A stretch of DNA of 64,000 nucleotides from Pseudomonas sp. DC1.2 (GTDB lineage Bacteria; Pseudomonadota; Gammaproteobacteria; Pseudomonadales; Pseudomonadaceae): the NCBI RefSeq assembly GCF_034351645.1, contig NZ_CP133782.1:873001-937000 (forward strand), given 5' to 3'. Positions 55,080 through 64,000 of the stretch are shown one piece after another. The first letter of the stretch is position 1, and each line of letters opens with the position of its first letter. The notes beneath the pieces were generated by a model that did not search any database, was not told the DNA's origin, and saw nothing but the letters and a program-made list of their open reading frames with translations. A program made the position numbers and the translations under genes.

Positions 55080-55934
55080 ATGTCTGTAGCGGTTATTCAA
55101 ATGGTCAGCCAGAGCGATGTGCTGGCCAATCTGGCCCAGGCCCGACGCCTGCTCGAGCAGGCCGCGAGCAGCGGCGCCCGGCTGGCAGTGCTGCCGGAAA
55201 ACTTCGCCGCCATGGGCCGTCGCGACATCGCCGATATCGGCCGCGCCGAGGCGTTGGGCGAAGGTCCGATCCTGCCCTGGTTGAAACAGACCGCCCGCGA
55301 CCTCACCTTATGGATAGTGGCTGGTACGTTGCCGTTGCCACCGGCGGATCAACCCACCGCCAAAGTGCATGCCTGCTCGCTGCTGGTGGATGATCAGGGC
55401 GAAACGGTAGCGCGCTATGACAAGTTGCACCTGTTCGACGTGGACGTGGCGGACACCCGCGGGCGTTATCGGGAGTCCGATGACTATGCTTATGGCGGTG
55501 AAGTTGTGGTGGCGGACACGCCCGTCGGTCGCGTCGGCCTGACGGTGTGTTATGACCTGCGTTTCCCTGAGCTGTACAGCGAGTTGCGCGCGGCGGGTGC
55601 GGAACTGATTACCGCGCCGTCGGCCTTTACCGCCGTCACCGGCGCTGCCCATTGGGAGGTGCTGATCCGCGCGCGGGCCATCGAGACTCAATGTTACGTG
55701 CTCGCGGCTGCCCAGGGTGGAACGCATCCGGGGCCGCGTGAAACCTTTGGCCACGCGGCGATCATCGACCCATGGGGTCGTGTGCTGGCGCAACAGGATA
55801 AGGGCGAGGCCGTGTTGCTGGCCGAACGCGATAGCAACGAACAGGCGTCCATCCGGGCGCGGATGCCGGTGTCCAGTCACCGGCGCTTTTTCTCGCAGGG
55901 CGCCCAGCGACCTGTCTCAGAACGACGAATTTAA
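55080..55934 (+). CDS. Carbon-nitrogen hydrolase (Nit/omega-amidase-like)
   Basis: Nitrilase-superfamily amidase of 284 residues. The Glu-Lys-Cys triad is visible: Glu in AVLPENFAAMG (about 40), Lys in RYDKLHLFDVDV (about 118) and Cys in GLTVCYDLRFPELY (about 159). QGGTHPGPRETFGHAAIIDPWG is also typical of the Nit1 branch, whose members hydrolyse deaminated glutathione. The gene sits between yhdP and tldD, as in other Pseudomonas. The ATG has AGGAG at 8 nt. Confidence 0.92.
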   Translation: MSVAVIQMVSQSDVLANLAQARRLLEQAASSGARLAVLPENFAAMGRRDIADIGRAEALGEGPILPWLKQTARDLTLWIVAGTLPLPPADQPTAKVHACSLLVDDQGETVARYDKLHLFDVDVADTRGRYRESDDYAYGGEVVVADTPVGRVGLTVCYDLRFPELYSELRAAGAELITAPSAFTAVTGAAHWEVLIRARAIETQCYVLAAAQGGTHPGPRETFGHAAIIDPWGRVLAQQDKGEAVLLAERDSNEQASIRARMPVSSHRRFFSQGAQRPVSERRI

Positions 55935-55946
55935 GGCGTAAAGCAT

Positions 55947-57389
55947 ATGAGCGAGTTGTTGTCCTCAGTCAGTGACCACCTGTTAGCGCCCGGCGGCGTG
56001 ACCATCGAGAGCCTGCAAAGCGTGCTCGGCGATTTGGCCGGCCCGGGCATCGATGCCGCCGACCTGTATTTCCAGGGCCAGATTTCCGAGTCCTGGGCGC
56101 TCGAAGACGGCATCGTCAAGGAAGGCAGCTTTAACCTCGATCAGGGTGTTGGCGTGCGTGCGCAATCGGGTGAAAAAACCGGTTTTGCCTACAGCAATGC
56201 GATCACCCTTGAGGCCTTGGGCGCTGCGGCGCGTGCCGCCCGCTCGATCTCTCGTGCCGGTCAAAACGGCACCGTGCAGGCGTTCACCTCCCAGGACGTC
56301 GTCCAGTTGTACGGACCGGACAATCCGCTGGAGGTGATGAGCCGCGCCGAAAAAGTCGATTTGCTGAAGCGTATCGACGTCGCGACTCGTGCCCTCGATC
56401 CACGTATCCAGCAAGTTACCGTGAGCATGGCCGGTGTCTGGGAGCGCATTCTTATCGCCTCTACCGATGGCAGCCTGGCGGCCGATGTTCGTCCGCTGGT
56501 GCGTTTCAACGTCAGCGTGATTGTCGAGCAGAATGGTCGTCGTGAGCGCGGTGGTCATGGGGGAGGCGGTCGTACCGATTACCGGTATTTCCTCGCCGAG
56601 GACCGCGCCATGGGGTATGCGCGTGAGGCGTTGCGTCAGGCGCTGGTCAATCTCGAAGCGATTCCGGCACCGGCCGGTACGTTGCCGGTGGTGTTGGGTT
56701 CCGGGTGGTCCGGCGTGCTGCTGCACGAAGCGGTTGGCCATGGCCTGGAAGGCGACTTCAACCGCAAGGGCAGTTCAGCCTACAGCGGGCGCATGGGCGA
56801 GAGGGTTGCGTCCAAGCTTTGCACCATCGTCGATGACGGCACCCTGGCGGGACGCCGTGGCTCGCTGAGCGTCGACGATGAAGGCACCCCGACCGAATGC
56901 ACCACGCTGATCGAAAACGGCGTACTCAAGGGCTATATGCAGGACAAACTCAACGCCCGCCTGATGGGCGTGGCCCGCACCGGTAACGGTCGCCGTGAGT
57001 CCTACGCGCACTTGCCGATGCCGCGCATGACCAACACCTACATGCTGGCCGGCGAAAGCGATCCGGCGGAAATCATTGCCTCGGTAAAGCGCGGCATCTA
57101 CTGCGCCAATCTTGGCGGCGGTCAGGTGGACATCACCAGCGGCAAGTTTGTGTTCTCCACCAGCGAGGCGTACTTGATCGAAGACGGCAAAATTACTGCC
57201 CCGGTCAAAGGCGCGACCTTGATTGGCAACGGTCCGGAAGCCATGAGTAAAGTGTCGATGGTCGGTAACGATCTGGCGCTGGACAGTGGGGTGGGGACAT
57301 GTGGCAAGGATGGGCAGTCGCTGCCGGTGGGTGTCGGTCAGCCAACGCTGAAAATCGATGCGATCACCGTGGGTGGCACGGGCGCATGA
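55947..57389 (+). CDS. tldD: Metalloprotease TldD
   Basis: Catalytic subunit of the TldD-TldE(PmbA) zinc protease, 480 residues. The metal motif [11 protein letters not shown] (HExxxH, about residues 262-272) is intact. Other conserved blocks are [30 protein letters not shown] and [18 protein letters not shown]. The complex degrades unfolded or modified peptides, such as microcin B17 precursor and CcdA in E. coli. It lies 12 bp after the nitrilase gene; its partner pmbA follows after yjgA on the opposite strand. Confidence 0.96.
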   Translation: MSELLSSVSDHLLAPGGVTIESLQSVLGDLAGPGIDAADLYFQGQISESWALEDGIVKEGSFNLDQGVGVRAQSGEKTGFAYSNAITLEALGAAARAARSISRAGQNGTVQAFTSQDVVQLYGPDNPLEVMSRAEKVDLLKRIDVATRALDPRIQQVTVSMAGVWERILIASTDGSLAADVRPLVRFNVSVIVEQNGRRERGGHGGGGRTDYRYFLAEDRAMGYAREALRQALVNLEAIPAPAGTLPVVLGSGWSGVLLHEAVGHGLEGDFNRKGSSAYSGRMGERVASKLCTIVDDGTLAGRRGSLSVDDEGTPTECTTLIENGVLKGYMQDKLNARLMGVARTGNGRRESYAHLPMPRMTNTYMLAGESDPAEIIASVKRGIYCANLGGGQVDITSGKFVFSTSEAYLIEDGKITAPVKGATLIGNGPEAMSKVSMVGNDLALDSGVGTCGKDGQSLPVGVGQPTLKIDAITVGGTGA

Positions 57390-57437
57390 AGCAAGGAGCC
57401 CAGGGTGAGCGGCATGGCCGATCACCCCGGTCGATGA

Positions 57438-57962
57438 TCAACGCAGACCGCGTTGCGTCTCGTCCAGCTCACGGATGTACTTGAACATTTTACGGCTCGA
57501 TGCCGGTGGCTTGTTTTGCGCCAGTTCGTGCTGGGCCTGACGGATCAGGGAGCGCAATTGTTGACGATCAGCTTCCGGGTAATCGACCACGAATTTTTCC
57601 AGGACCGCGTCGTCGCCTGCGATCAAGCGATCGCGCCAGCGTTCCAAGCCATGAAAACGTTCGTTGTACTGCCGCGTGGAGGCATCAAGTTGATCCAGCA
57701 ACGTCAGGATGGCGTCAGTGTCCTGATCGCGCATCAATTTGCCGATGAACATAAGGTGCCGTTTACGCGCGATATTCGCGGTGTGCTTGGGCGCATCGGC
57801 CAGAGCCCGGCGCAAAGCGTCGGTCAACGGCAGTTTTGCCAGCAAGTCAGGCTTGAGTGTTGTAAGGCGCTCGCCAAGGTCAACCAGAGCATGCAGCTCG
57901 CGTTTAACCTGGGTTTTGCTTTTTTCTCCCGTATCGAGGGAGTCGTCGTAAGAATCAACCAT
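57438..57962 (-). CDS. yjgA: YjgA/DarP ribosome-associated protein (DUF615)
   Basis: A 174-residue soluble, helical, highly charged protein that associates with late 50S precursors in E. coli. The family pattern is clear: [38 protein letters not shown] and the C-terminal [34 protein letters not shown]. The start MVDSYDDSL at 57962 is preferred; a TTG 15 bp earlier also lies in frame. It sits between tldD and pmbA on the opposite strand, a conserved arrangement. Confidence 0.94.
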   Translation of the reverse strand: MVDSYDDSLDTGEKSKTQVKRELHALVDLGERLTTLKPDLLAKLPLTDALRRALADAPKHTANIARKRHLMFIGKLMRDQDTDAILTLLDQLDASTRQYNERFHGLERWRDRLIAGDDAVLEKFVVDYPEADRQQLRSLIRQAQHELAQNKPPASSRKMFKYIRELDETQRGLR

Positions 57963-58070
57963 GGTGGCAGTCCGCAAAGAAACGCCGCCATGATAACCAG
58001 TCGGGGGCCGCTTGTCCGGCCCGGTCGCTCGAAGGCCCTAGCCGAAAGCAGAATTTGAGTGGAGAACAGC

Positions 58071-59417
58071 ATGAGTGCAGTTGAAAGCGTCGGCCCACAA
58101 GCGTTGCCGGCACTGCAAGAGCAAGTCGAGCAGATCATCGCTGAAGCCAAGCGCCAGGGCGCCAGTGCCTGCGAAGTTGCGGTGTCGCTGGAGCAGGGTT
58201 TGTCGACTTCGGTTCGCCAGCGTGAAGTCGAAACCGTCGAATTCAACCGTGATCAGGGCTTTGGCATCACGCTGTACGTCGGCCAGCGCAAAGGCTCGGC
58301 CAGCACATCGGCCAGCGGTCCTGAGGCGATTCGTGAAACGGTCGCCGCAGCTCTTGCGATTGCCAAGCACACCTCTGAAGACGAAGCTTCGGGCTTGGCT
58401 GACGCTGCGCTGATGGCCAAGGATCTCAAAGATTTTGACCTGTTCCATCAGTGGGACATTTCCCCCGAGCAAGCCATCGAAATGGCGCTGACTTGTGAAG
58501 CGGCGGCGTTTGCTACCGATAGCCGGATCAAAAACGCCGACGGCACTACCCTCAGCACTCACCAAGGTTGCCGTGTCTATGGCAACAGCCACGGGTTTAT
58601 CGGTGGCTACGCATCGACCCGTCACAGCTTGAGCTGTGTGATGATCGCCGAGGCCGATGGCCAGATGCAGCGCGATTATTGGTATGACGTGAGCCGTCAG
58701 GGAGAGTTGTTGGCCGACCCGGTCAGTATTGGCCAGCGTGCTGCACAACGGGCGGCGAGCCGTTTGGGCGCTCGTCCGGTGCCGACCTGTGAAGTGCCGG
58801 TGCTATTTTCGGCTGAGCTGGCCGGTGGTTTATTCGGTAGCTTTCTGTCGGCGATTTCCGGCGGTAGCCTGTATCGCAAATCCTCGTTCCTTGAGGGAAC
58901 GCTGGGTCAGAAGCTGTTTCCAGAGTGGTTGACCCTCGATGAACGCCCGCACTTGATGCGAGCCATGGGCAGCTCCGCGTTCGACGGTGATGGTTTGGCG
59001 ACCTATGCCAAACCGTTCGTCGAGAGGGGTGAGTTGGTGTCCTATATTTTGGGCACTTACTCCGGTCGCAAGCTGGGGATGCCAAGCACTGCAAACTCAG
59101 GTGGCGTGCATAACTTGTTCGTGACCCATGGCGATGAAGATCAGGCTGCCTTGCTGCGGCGCATGGGACGTGGTCTGCTGGTCACCGAATTGATGGGGCA
59201 TGGCCTTAACATGGTGACCGGTGATTACTCCCGTGGCGCGGCGGGTTTTTGGGTCGAGAACGGCGAGATCCAGTTCGCGGTCCAGGAGGTGACGATCGCG
59301 GGCAACATGCGCGACATGTTCAAACAGATTGTAGCGGTGGGCAATGATCTGGAACTGCGCAGCAACATTCGCACCGGTTCGGTGTTGATTGAGCGGATGA
59401 CAGTAGCGGGTAGCTAA
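58071..59417 (+). CDS. pmbA: Metalloprotease subunit PmbA (TldE)
   Basis: Partner of TldD, 448 residues, same fold. VETVEFNRDQGFGITLYVGQRKGSASTSA, CEVPVLFSAELAGGLFGSFLSAISGG, RKSSFLEGTLGQKLFPEWL and LLVTELMGHGLNMVTGDYSRGAAGFWVENG are conserved. It lacks the HExxxH zinc motif, as expected for TldE, which needs TldD for activity. ATG 58071 has GGAG 6 nt upstream. A strong terminator follows. Confidence 0.96.
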   Translation: MSAVESVGPQALPALQEQVEQIIAEAKRQGASACEVAVSLEQGLSTSVRQREVETVEFNRDQGFGITLYVGQRKGSASTSASGPEAIRETVAAALAIAKHTSEDEASGLADAALMAKDLKDFDLFHQWDISPEQAIEMALTCEAAAFATDSRIKNADGTTLSTHQGCRVYGNSHGFIGGYASTRHSLSCVMIAEADGQMQRDYWYDVSRQGELLADPVSIGQRAAQRAASRLGARPVPTCEVPVLFSAELAGGLFGSFLSAISGGSLYRKSSFLEGTLGQKLFPEWLTLDERPHLMRAMGSSAFDGDGLATYAKPFVERGELVSYILGTYSGRKLGMPSTANSGGVHNLFVTHGDEDQAALLRRMGRGLLVTELMGHGLNMVTGDYSRGAAGFWVENGEIQFAVQEVTIAGNMRDMFKQIVAVGNDLELRSNIRTGSVLIERMTVAGS

Positions 59418-59439
59418 TCCCTTACCGATATACCAAAAG

Positions 59440-59471
59440 GCGCGTCACCCATTGGGTGGCGCGCTTTTTTT
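59440..59471 (+). terminator. Rho-independent terminator of pmbA
   Basis: GCGCGTCACCC, an ATT loop and GGGTGGCGCGC form an 11-bp stem with one G-T pair, followed by seven T, about 22 bp past the pmbA stop. Confidence 0.92.
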
Positions 59472-59538
59472 GTGGGACCTGCACCGGCCCCTCCAGCAAA
59501 GTACATCGCCCTTTTGTGACCGGGGTTGTTTTGGCTTT

Positions 59539-59578
59539 GATTATCATATAATAATGATTATCATTTCTATAATGATTG
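59539..59578 (+). promoter_or_regulatory. Fur box(es) upstream of orfX-sodA
   Basis: Overlapping GATTATCAT and AATGATTATCATT units lie in a stretch of about 40 bp. Aligned to the 19-bp Fur consensus GATAATGATAATCATTATC, positions 59550-59568 match at 14 of 19. In P. aeruginosa the corresponding sodA operon is Fur-repressed, so this is probably an iron-controlled promoter. Confidence 0.85.
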
Positions 59579-59582
59579 GATT

Positions 59583-59675
59583 ATGGTTTCTGCTGCCAAA
59601 ACTTCTTTTCGTTTATTGCTCGACATTGCCGCCGAAGCTGCACAACCCGACTCTGGTCACTGCACTCAATCCTGA
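59583..59675 (+). CDS. Possible 30-residue leader ORF
   Basis: An ATG right after the Fur box opens a frame of 30 residues ending at TGA 59675 (MVSAAKTSFRLLLDIAAEAAQ...). The ribosome site is weak (GGATT). It lies where fagA would be in P. aeruginosa but shows no recognised similarity to it. It may be chance. Confidence 0.25.
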   Translation: MVSAAKTSFRLLLDIAAEAAQPDSGHCTQS

Positions 59676-59727
59676 GACGCTCACCGCAGGTGGCGTGAAA
59701 TTACCGCTAACGCTTTGGAGGCGCACC

Positions 59728-60168
59728 ATGGAGCATTGGAAACGCACGATCGAAAGGGCTAATCGCTACTTCATGCTGGGCGAGTTCGTCGATGCTCGCG
59801 AGGCTTACTTGCAAGCGCTGGCGCTGGCCCACGTGTTATTCGAGCGCTGGGCTGATGCCGACGAAGCGGTGTCGGCTTGCGTTATTTCCCACCACAACCT
59901 GGCGGACCTGCATTTGCGCCTAAATCAACCGGAGGAGAGCGCCGAGTACCTGTGCGCCATCCATCAACGCTTATTGCAGACCCTTCAGGACCTTCGGCTG
60001 GCGCCTGCCCTTCGCGAGGCCGCGTGGCGTCAGAGCAGTAAAACTTACATCGAGCTGTTGAACTTCATCAGCGAACACGGCGAATACCCGCGCACACACC
60101 GCCTGCTGTACAGGGAGACCGCGGCGCCTCGGGATCACGCTTCATCTCTTCAATACGGAGTTCATTGA
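59728..60168 (+). CDS. OrfX of the iron-regulated sodA operon
   Basis: A 146-residue helical protein: [67 protein letters not shown], a TPR-like double repeat, then a Leu/Arg-rich tail. It corresponds to PA4469 (orfX), which lies between fumC and sodA in P. aeruginosa. ATG 59728 has GGAG 7 nt upstream; the in-frame region to 59452 includes the Fur box and is not coding. It ends 1 bp before the sodA ATG. The function is unknown. Confidence 0.85.
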   Translation: MEHWKRTIERANRYFMLGEFVDAREAYLQALALAHVLFERWADADEAVSACVISHHNLADLHLRLNQPEESAEYLCAIHQRLLQTLQDLRLAPALREAAWRQSSKTYIELLNFISEHGEYPRTHRLLYRETAAPRDHASSLQYGVH

Positions 60169-60169
60169 A

Positions 60170-60781
60170 ATGGCTTTTACCTTGCCTGCGTTGCCGTATG
60201 CCTATGACGCCCTAGAGCCGCATATCGATGCGCAGACCATGGAAATTCACTACACCAAGCATCACCAAACGTACATCAACAACCTCAACGCGGCCGTTGA
60301 AGGCACTGAGTTTGCCGCATGGTCAGTGGAAAAACTGTTGGTCAGTGTCCAACATTTGCCAGAAAAATTGCGCGTTGCCGTGATCAATCAGGGTGGGGGT
60401 CATGCGAACCATTCACTATTCTGGGCGGTCATGGCGCCCAATGCTGGCGGTCAGCCTGACGGCGCGCTGGCCAACGCTATCGATGAGCATCTGGGCGGCC
60501 TCGATAATTTCAAAAAGGCTTTCACCAACGCGGCGCTGACACGCTTCGGCAGCGGCTGGGCCTGGTTGAGTGTGACACCTCAAAAAAACCTGGTTGTGGA
60601 AAGCAGCGGTAACCAGGACAGCCCGTTGATGAATGGAAATACGCCCATCCTCGGCCTGGATGTTTGGGAGCACGCTTATTACTTGCGCTATCAGAACCGT
60701 CGTCCGGAATACATCAATGCGTTCTACAACGTGATCAATTGGCCCGAAGTTGCGGCGCGCTATTTGGCTGCGCTGATTTGA
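60170..60781 (+). CDS. sodA: Superoxide dismutase, Mn type
   Basis: Cytoplasmic superoxide dismutase of 203 residues. Ligands: His27 in [12 protein letters not shown], His in [11 protein letters not shown] (about 81), Asp and His in [21 protein letters not shown] (about 166 and 170). The [11 protein letters not shown] and SGNQDSPLM (Gln146-type) patterns indicate the Mn-type rather than the Fe-type enzyme. It starts 1 bp after orfX. With the Fur box upstream it should be made under iron limitation, when the iron enzyme is scarce. Confidence 0.95.
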   Translation: MAFTLPALPYAYDALEPHIDAQTMEIHYTKHHQTYINNLNAAVEGTEFAAWSVEKLLVSVQHLPEKLRVAVINQGGGHANHSLFWAVMAPNAGGQPDGALANAIDEHLGGLDNFKKAFTNAALTRFGSGWAWLSVTPQKNLVVESSGNQDSPLMNGNTPILGLDVWEHAYYLRYQNRRPEYINAFYNVINWPEVAARYLAALI

Positions 60782-60810
60782 GTCATCCCCGCGACACTTC
60801 AAGGCTGACT

Positions 60811-60933
60811 ATGAGCACTGAAATACGGAAGATCGGAGGCTGGCGAATGTTTCGTTATGCTTTCGGATCGCTGTTATGGCTGGCGGGTATGAGCGTGTTA
60901 GTGGCTCAAGGATTGGCGTGGCTGGATCTGTAA
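60811..60933 (+). CDS. 40-residue single-helix membrane protein
   Basis: ATG 60811 opens a 40-residue frame: a basic start MSTEIRKIGGWRMFRYA, then one hydrophobic helix (FGSLLWLAGMSVLVAQGLAWL), then DL. AAGG lies 6 nt upstream. It starts 29 bp after sodA and may be co-transcribed. The size and hydrophobic design fit a small inner-membrane protein, but no family is recognised. Confidence 0.5.
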   Translation: MSTEIRKIGGWRMFRYAFGSLLWLAGMSVLVAQGLAWLDL

Positions 60934-61026
60934 CCAAGCCTGACGCGAGCCTTACAGGGCGTGGCAACTTGCACATTGGCCAAGGCACTGCCTGACGCCC
61001 GATTGCTTTTGCGCCTGGCAAATGGG

Positions 61027-61053
61027 TATGGCGAGGAGCTGCCTCTCGCCATA
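61027..61053. repeat. Inverted repeat after ptsO
   Basis: TATGGCGAG and CTCGCCATA form a 9-bp stem with a 9-nt loop, 20 bp past the ptsO stop on the minus strand. There is no T-tract on either strand; it may protect the 3' end of the mRNA. Confidence 0.5.
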
Positions 61054-61073
61054 ACAGTAATCAGGCTGAGGTG

Positions 61074-61346
61074 TTACTCGCCTTCGTCGAAGTAGTTGTT
61101 GATCAATGCCACCAAAGCGTCAAGCGCTTCCTGCTCCTGCTCGCCTTCGGTACTCAAGTGAATTTTGGTGCCCTTGCCCGCAGCGAGCATCATCATGGCC
61201 ATGATGCTTTTACCGTCAACCATCGACTCCGGGGTGCGGCCCGCTCTGATCTGGCATGGGTACTGTCCTGCGACCCCAACGAATTTTGCTGATGCACGGG
61301 CATGCAGGCCCAGCTTGTTGATGATTTCAATTTCCAGAGCAGGCAT
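61074..61346 (-). CDS. ptsO: HPr-like phosphocarrier NPr
   Basis: The 90-residue phosphocarrier of the nitrogen PTS. The phosphorylated His is in INKLGLHARASAKFVGVA (residue 16); the Ser-region is VDGKSIMAMMMLAAGKGTKI. It relays phosphate from PtsP to PtsN. It follows rapZ by 15 bp and is the last gene of the rpoN cluster, in the usual order. Confidence 0.95.
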   Translation of the reverse strand: MPALEIEIINKLGLHARASAKFVGVAGQYPCQIRAGRTPESMVDGKSIMAMMMLAAGKGTKIHLSTEGEQEQEALDALVALINNYFDEGE

Positions 61347-61361
61347 CGCGGTGTGAATCCT

Positions 61362-62219
61362 TTAGCTGAGGTCGCGGTGGCGGACCTGGACGTTCTTCAG
61401 GGAATGTTGCAGGACCTGGCCGAGACGTTCGGTCAGATAGACAGAGCGGTGATGTCCGCCGGTGCAACCAATGGCGATGGTGACGTAAGCGCGGTTGCTC
61501 GCAGCAAAACGCGGCAGCCATTTCAGCAGGTAGGAGGAAATGTCCTGGAACATCTCTTCGACATCCGGTTGTGCAGCCAAGTAGTCGGCTACCGGTTGAT
61601 CCAGTCCTGACTGATCCCGCAATTCTGGCTTCCAGTAAGGGTTTGGCAGGCAGCGCACATCGAACACTAAGTCGGCATCCACCGGCATCCCACGCTTGAA
61701 TCCAAAAGACTCCACCAGGAAAGCGGTACCGGGTTCTGGCTGGTTAAGTAGGCGCAACTTGATGGTGTCGCGCAACTGGTACAGATTCAGGTTGGTGGTA
61801 TTGATCTTGAGGTCGGCCAGGTCTGAGATGGGGCCCAGCAGTTGGGTTTCATCTTCAATCGCTTCTGCCAGCGAGCGATTGGCGCTGGTCAGCGGATGGC
61901 GACGACGGGTTTCCGAGAAGCGCTTGAGCAATGTTTCTTCGTCGGCGTCCAGATAAACAACATCGCACTGGATATGCCGGCTGCGGACTTCCTCGAGTAA
62001 TTCGGGAAAGCGCGAAAGATGGCTGGGCAGGTTGCGTGCATCAATAGAAACAGCGACCAGCGGTTGCGCTAGCTCGGTATGAATCAATGCGCGTTCGGCC
62101 AACTCTGGTAACAGGCCTGCCGGCAGGTTGTCGATACAGTAGTAGCCGCTGTCCTCAAGGACATCGAGTGCGGTGCTTTTACCTGAGCCGGACCGGCCGC
62201 TGACAATGATCAAGCGCAT
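61362..62219 (-). CDS. rapZ: RapZ/YvcJ family nucleotide-binding RNase adapter
   Basis: A 285-residue P-loop protein. Walker A is [26 protein letters not shown] (about 8-33); the C-terminal domain has [25 protein letters not shown] and the conserved [21 protein letters not shown]. In E. coli RapZ directs RNase E to the sRNA GlmZ; in Pseudomonas the target is not established. It starts 2 bp after ptsN. Confidence 0.94.
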   Translation of the reverse strand: MRLIIVSGRSGSGKSTALDVLEDSGYYCIDNLPAGLLPELAERALIHTELAQPLVAVSIDARNLPSHLSRFPELLEEVRSRHIQCDVVYLDADEETLLKRFSETRRRHPLTSANRSLAEAIEDETQLLGPISDLADLKINTTNLNLYQLRDTIKLRLLNQPEPGTAFLVESFGFKRGMPVDADLVFDVRCLPNPYWKPELRDQSGLDQPVADYLAAQPDVEEMFQDISSYLLKWLPRFAASNRAYVTIAIGCTGGHHRSVYLTERLGQVLQHSLKNVQVRHRDLS

Positions 62220-62221
62220 GA

Positions 62222-62686
62222 TTACTGACCGTTTTGCTCGTCCAGGACAACCTGATACAAGGCTTCGTTACTCGGGGCGCTACGCAGGCGATCACGAACT
62301 TCCTTGCGATCAAGCATGCTGGCGATCTGTCGAAGCAATTCAAGGTGCGCATCGGTGGCGGCTTGCGGTACCAGCAGTACAAACAGCAAATCAACCGGGG
62401 CGCCGTCAATAGCGTCGAAATCGATGGGAGCATCCAGGTGCATCAACGCACTGATGGGCGCTTCGCAGCCTTTGAGGCGGCAGTGGGGGATGGCGATACC
62501 GTTGCCAAAACCCGTGGAGCCGAGTTTTTCACGGGCAACCAAGCTCTCGAAGACATCCTGCATGGCCAGATCCGGCACTTCGCGGGCGATCAGGTTGGCA
62601 ATTTGTTCGAGTACTTTCTTTTTACTGCCGCCCGGCACGTTCACAAGGGAACGGCCGGGGGTCAGGATGTTTTCAAGTCGGATCAT
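62222..62686 (-). CDS. ptsN: PTS IIA-like nitrogen regulatory protein PtsN
   Basis: EIIA-Ntr of 154 residues. The phosphoacceptor His is in [17 protein letters not shown] (about residue 68), and [26 protein letters not shown] follows. It takes phosphate from NPr and regulates potassium transport and carbon/nitrogen balance. It lies 12 bp after hpf. Confidence 0.95.
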   Translation of the reverse strand: MIRLENILTPGRSLVNVPGGSKKKVLEQIANLIAREVPDLAMQDVFESLVAREKLGSTGFGNGIAIPHCRLKGCEAPISALMHLDAPIDFDAIDGAPVDLLFVLLVPQAATDAHLELLRQIASMLDRKEVRDRLRSAPSNEALYQVVLDEQNGQ

Positions 62687-62698
62687 GGGTAGGGAGTG

Positions 62699-63007
62699 TT
62701 AACGACCGGTTGCGCCCTGAAGCAGGCTTTGGGTCTTTTCCTTATGCTTTTTAAGTTGGCGATCCAGCTTGTCGGTCAGCAGGTCAATGGCCGCATACAT
62801 GTCTGAATGCTCGGCATTGGCGACCACTTCTCCGCCGGGGATATGCAAGGTGGCTTCGATTTTCTGCTTCAGCTTCTCGACGTTCATCGTGACTTGCACA
62901 TTGGTGATTTTGTCGAAATGCCCCTCAAGCCTTTTGAGTTTTTCGCCTATGTAGGCGCGCAGGGGCTCTGTCACTTCCAGCTGGTGTCCACTGATATTGA
63001 CTTGCAT
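62699..63007 (-). CDS. hpf: Ribosome hibernation promoting factor, short form
   Basis: A 102-residue HPF/YfiA protein that dimerises or inactivates ribosomes in stationary phase. It has the family beta-alpha-beta pattern: MQVNISGHQLEVTEPLRAYIGEKLKRLEGHFDKI, ATLHIPGGEVVANAEHSDMYAAIDLLTDKLDRQLKKHK. The long-form C-terminal domain is absent. AAGGAG precedes ATG 63007, so the extra upstream frame is not used. It lies 73 bp after rpoN. Confidence 0.95.
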   Translation of the reverse strand: MQVNISGHQLEVTEPLRAYIGEKLKRLEGHFDKITNVQVTMNVEKLKQKIEATLHIPGGEVVANAEHSDMYAAIDLLTDKLDRQLKKHKEKTQSLLQGATGR

Positions 63008-63080
63008 ACAGCTTCTCCTTCGTTGCCAGTGCATAAAGCGGCAGGTAGAAATACCTGCCACTGGAACGCTGTGCTGTGGC

Positions 63081-64000
63081 TTACATCAACCGCTTGCGTT
63101 CGCTCGAAGGCGCGATCCCTAGGGACTCACGGTACTTGGCGACGGTGCGGCGAGCCACCTGAATGCCTTGTGCCTCCAGTAAACCAGCGATCTTGCTGTC
63201 ACTCAACGGCTTTTTCTGATTTTCCGCGGCAACCAGTTTTTTGATGATCGCGCGGATTGCCGTGGACGAGCATTCACCGCCTTCGGAGGTGCTGACGTGG
63301 CTGGAGAAAAAGTATTTCAACTCATATATGCCCCGTGGGGTATGCATGAATTTCTGCGTGGTTACCCGTGAAATCGTTGATTCGTGCATCCCCACCGCTT
63401 CGGCGATGTCATGCAGTACCAGCGGTTTCATGGCCTCGTCACCGTACTCCAGGAAGCCTCGCTGATGCTCGACGATCTGGGTGGCTACTTTCATCAGGGT
63501 TTCGTTGCGGCTCTGAAGGCTCTTGATGAACCAGCGGGCTTCTTGCAACTGATTACGCATGAACGTGTTATCGGCGCTGGTGTCCGCGCGACGCACGAAA
63601 CCTGCGTACTGGGCGTTGACCCGCAGGCGTGGCACCGACTCCTGGTTCAGCTCTACCAGCCAGCGTTCGTTATCTTTACGCACGATGACGTCGGGCACCA
63701 CGTATTCGGCTTCGCTGGACTCTATCTGTGAGCCTGGGCGTGGATTGAGGCTTTGGACCAGTTCGATGACCTGCCGCAGCTCATCTTCCTTGAGTTTCAT
63801 GCGCCGCATGAGCTGGCTGTAGTCGCGGCTGCCGAGCAAATCTATGTAATCACTGACCAGGCGTTTGGCTTCAGCCAGCCAAGGCGTCTTGGCGGGCAGT
63901 TGGCGCAATTGCAGCAGCAGGCATTCGCCCAGGTTCCGGGCACCGATACCAGCAGGTTCGAATTGCTGGATGCGGTGCAGGACGGCTTCGATTTCGTCCA
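63081..64000 (-). CDS. rpoN: RNA polymerase sigma-54 factor (C-terminal part)
   Basis: The alternative sigma factor for nitrogen, motility and many catabolic promoters. The gene continues past the right edge; about 306 C-terminal residues are visible. They include the core-binding region ([23 protein letters not shown]), the helix-turn-helix part ([38 protein letters not shown]) and the RpoN box [10 protein letters not shown] near the end, which contacts the -24 element. It is followed by hpf, ptsN, rapZ and ptsO, as in other Pseudomonas. Confidence 0.97.
   Translation of the reverse strand, partial: DEIEAVLHRIQQFEPAGIGARNLGECLLLQLRQLPAKTPWLAEAKRLVSDYIDLLGSRDYSQLMRRMKLKEDELRQVIELVQSLNPRPGSQIESSEAEYVVPDVIVRKDNERWLVELNQESVPRLRVNAQYAGFVRRADTSADNTFMRNQLQEARWFIKSLQSRNETLMKVATQIVEHQRGFLEYGDEAMKPLVLHDIAEAVGMHESTISRVTTQKFMHTPRGIYELKYFFSSHVSTSEGGECSSTAIRAIIKKLVAAENQKKPLSDSKIAGLLEAQGIQVARRTVAKYRESLGIAPSSERKRLM

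Noticed and set aside
59452..59727. Extended N-terminus for orfX reaching back to 59452
   Set aside because: It would run through the pmbA terminator and the Fur box; ATG 59728 has a good SD and matches the PA4469-type start.

Overview
The window is chromosomal DNA from a fluorescent Pseudomonas, most like the P. fluorescens group. Most of the gene order matches one P. aeruginosa PAO1 neighbourhood from memory: piuA-piuC-Sel1, speC, the dpp/opdP locus, roxSR, gatCAB, mreBCD-maf-rng-yhdP-nit-tldD, yjgA-pmbA, orfX-sodA and ptsO-rapZ-ptsN-hpf-rpoN. GC-rich coding sequence and short REP palindromes between genes fit this assignment. No rRNA, tRNA, CRISPR array, transposase or prophage was seen.

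Layout. Positions 1-2725 hold a siderophore receptor (piuA, cut by the left edge), the PKHD hydroxylase piuC and a Sel1-repeat gene. Positions 3007-6147 hold an A+T-richer accessory pair resembling alpha-xenorhabdolysin (XaxAB) pore-forming toxins. Its first protein is about twice the usual subunit A length. Next come speC (6190-7353), an OpuC-type betaine/choline ABC importer (7746-11196), prfC (11561-13144) and a small acidic secreted protein. Positions 13766-26392 are a dipeptide-uptake locus on the minus strand: one DppBCDF translocon, one OprD-family porin and four paralogous binding proteins. A SIMPL-domain protein, the RoxSR two-component system and a YddA/SbmA-type ABC protein follow (26716-31393).

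Positions 31572-39597 are a galactarate catabolic cluster: FadR-type regulator, KdgD, alpha-ketoglutarate semialdehyde dehydrogenase, GudP-type transporter and GarD. Together they convert galactarate to 2-oxoglutarate. Between the regulator and kdgD lies a divergent two-gene unit: a protein resembling zinc phospholipase C and a 63-residue protein. It is preceded by a perfect LexA-type palindrome just downstream of a good promoter, so it is probably SOS-induced.

Positions 39779-64000 are mostly core genes: an AEC transporter, rlpA-like/CaCA antiporter/CMD genes, gatCAB, the mreBCD shape operon with maf-rng-yhdP-nit-tldD, yjgA, pmbA, a Fur-box-controlled orfX-sodA unit lacking the fagA and fumC genes known in P. 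aeruginosa, and the ptsO-rapZ-ptsN-hpf-rpoN cluster, which runs off the right edge. mreC and the CaCA antiporter both appear to start at ATT, each 8 nt after a Shine-Dalgarno sequence.

Most promising for new biology: the xenorhabdolysin-like operon with its double-length subunit, the LexA-box phospholipase-like pair, and the ATT starts. All family names were assigned by reading motifs; no database search was run.
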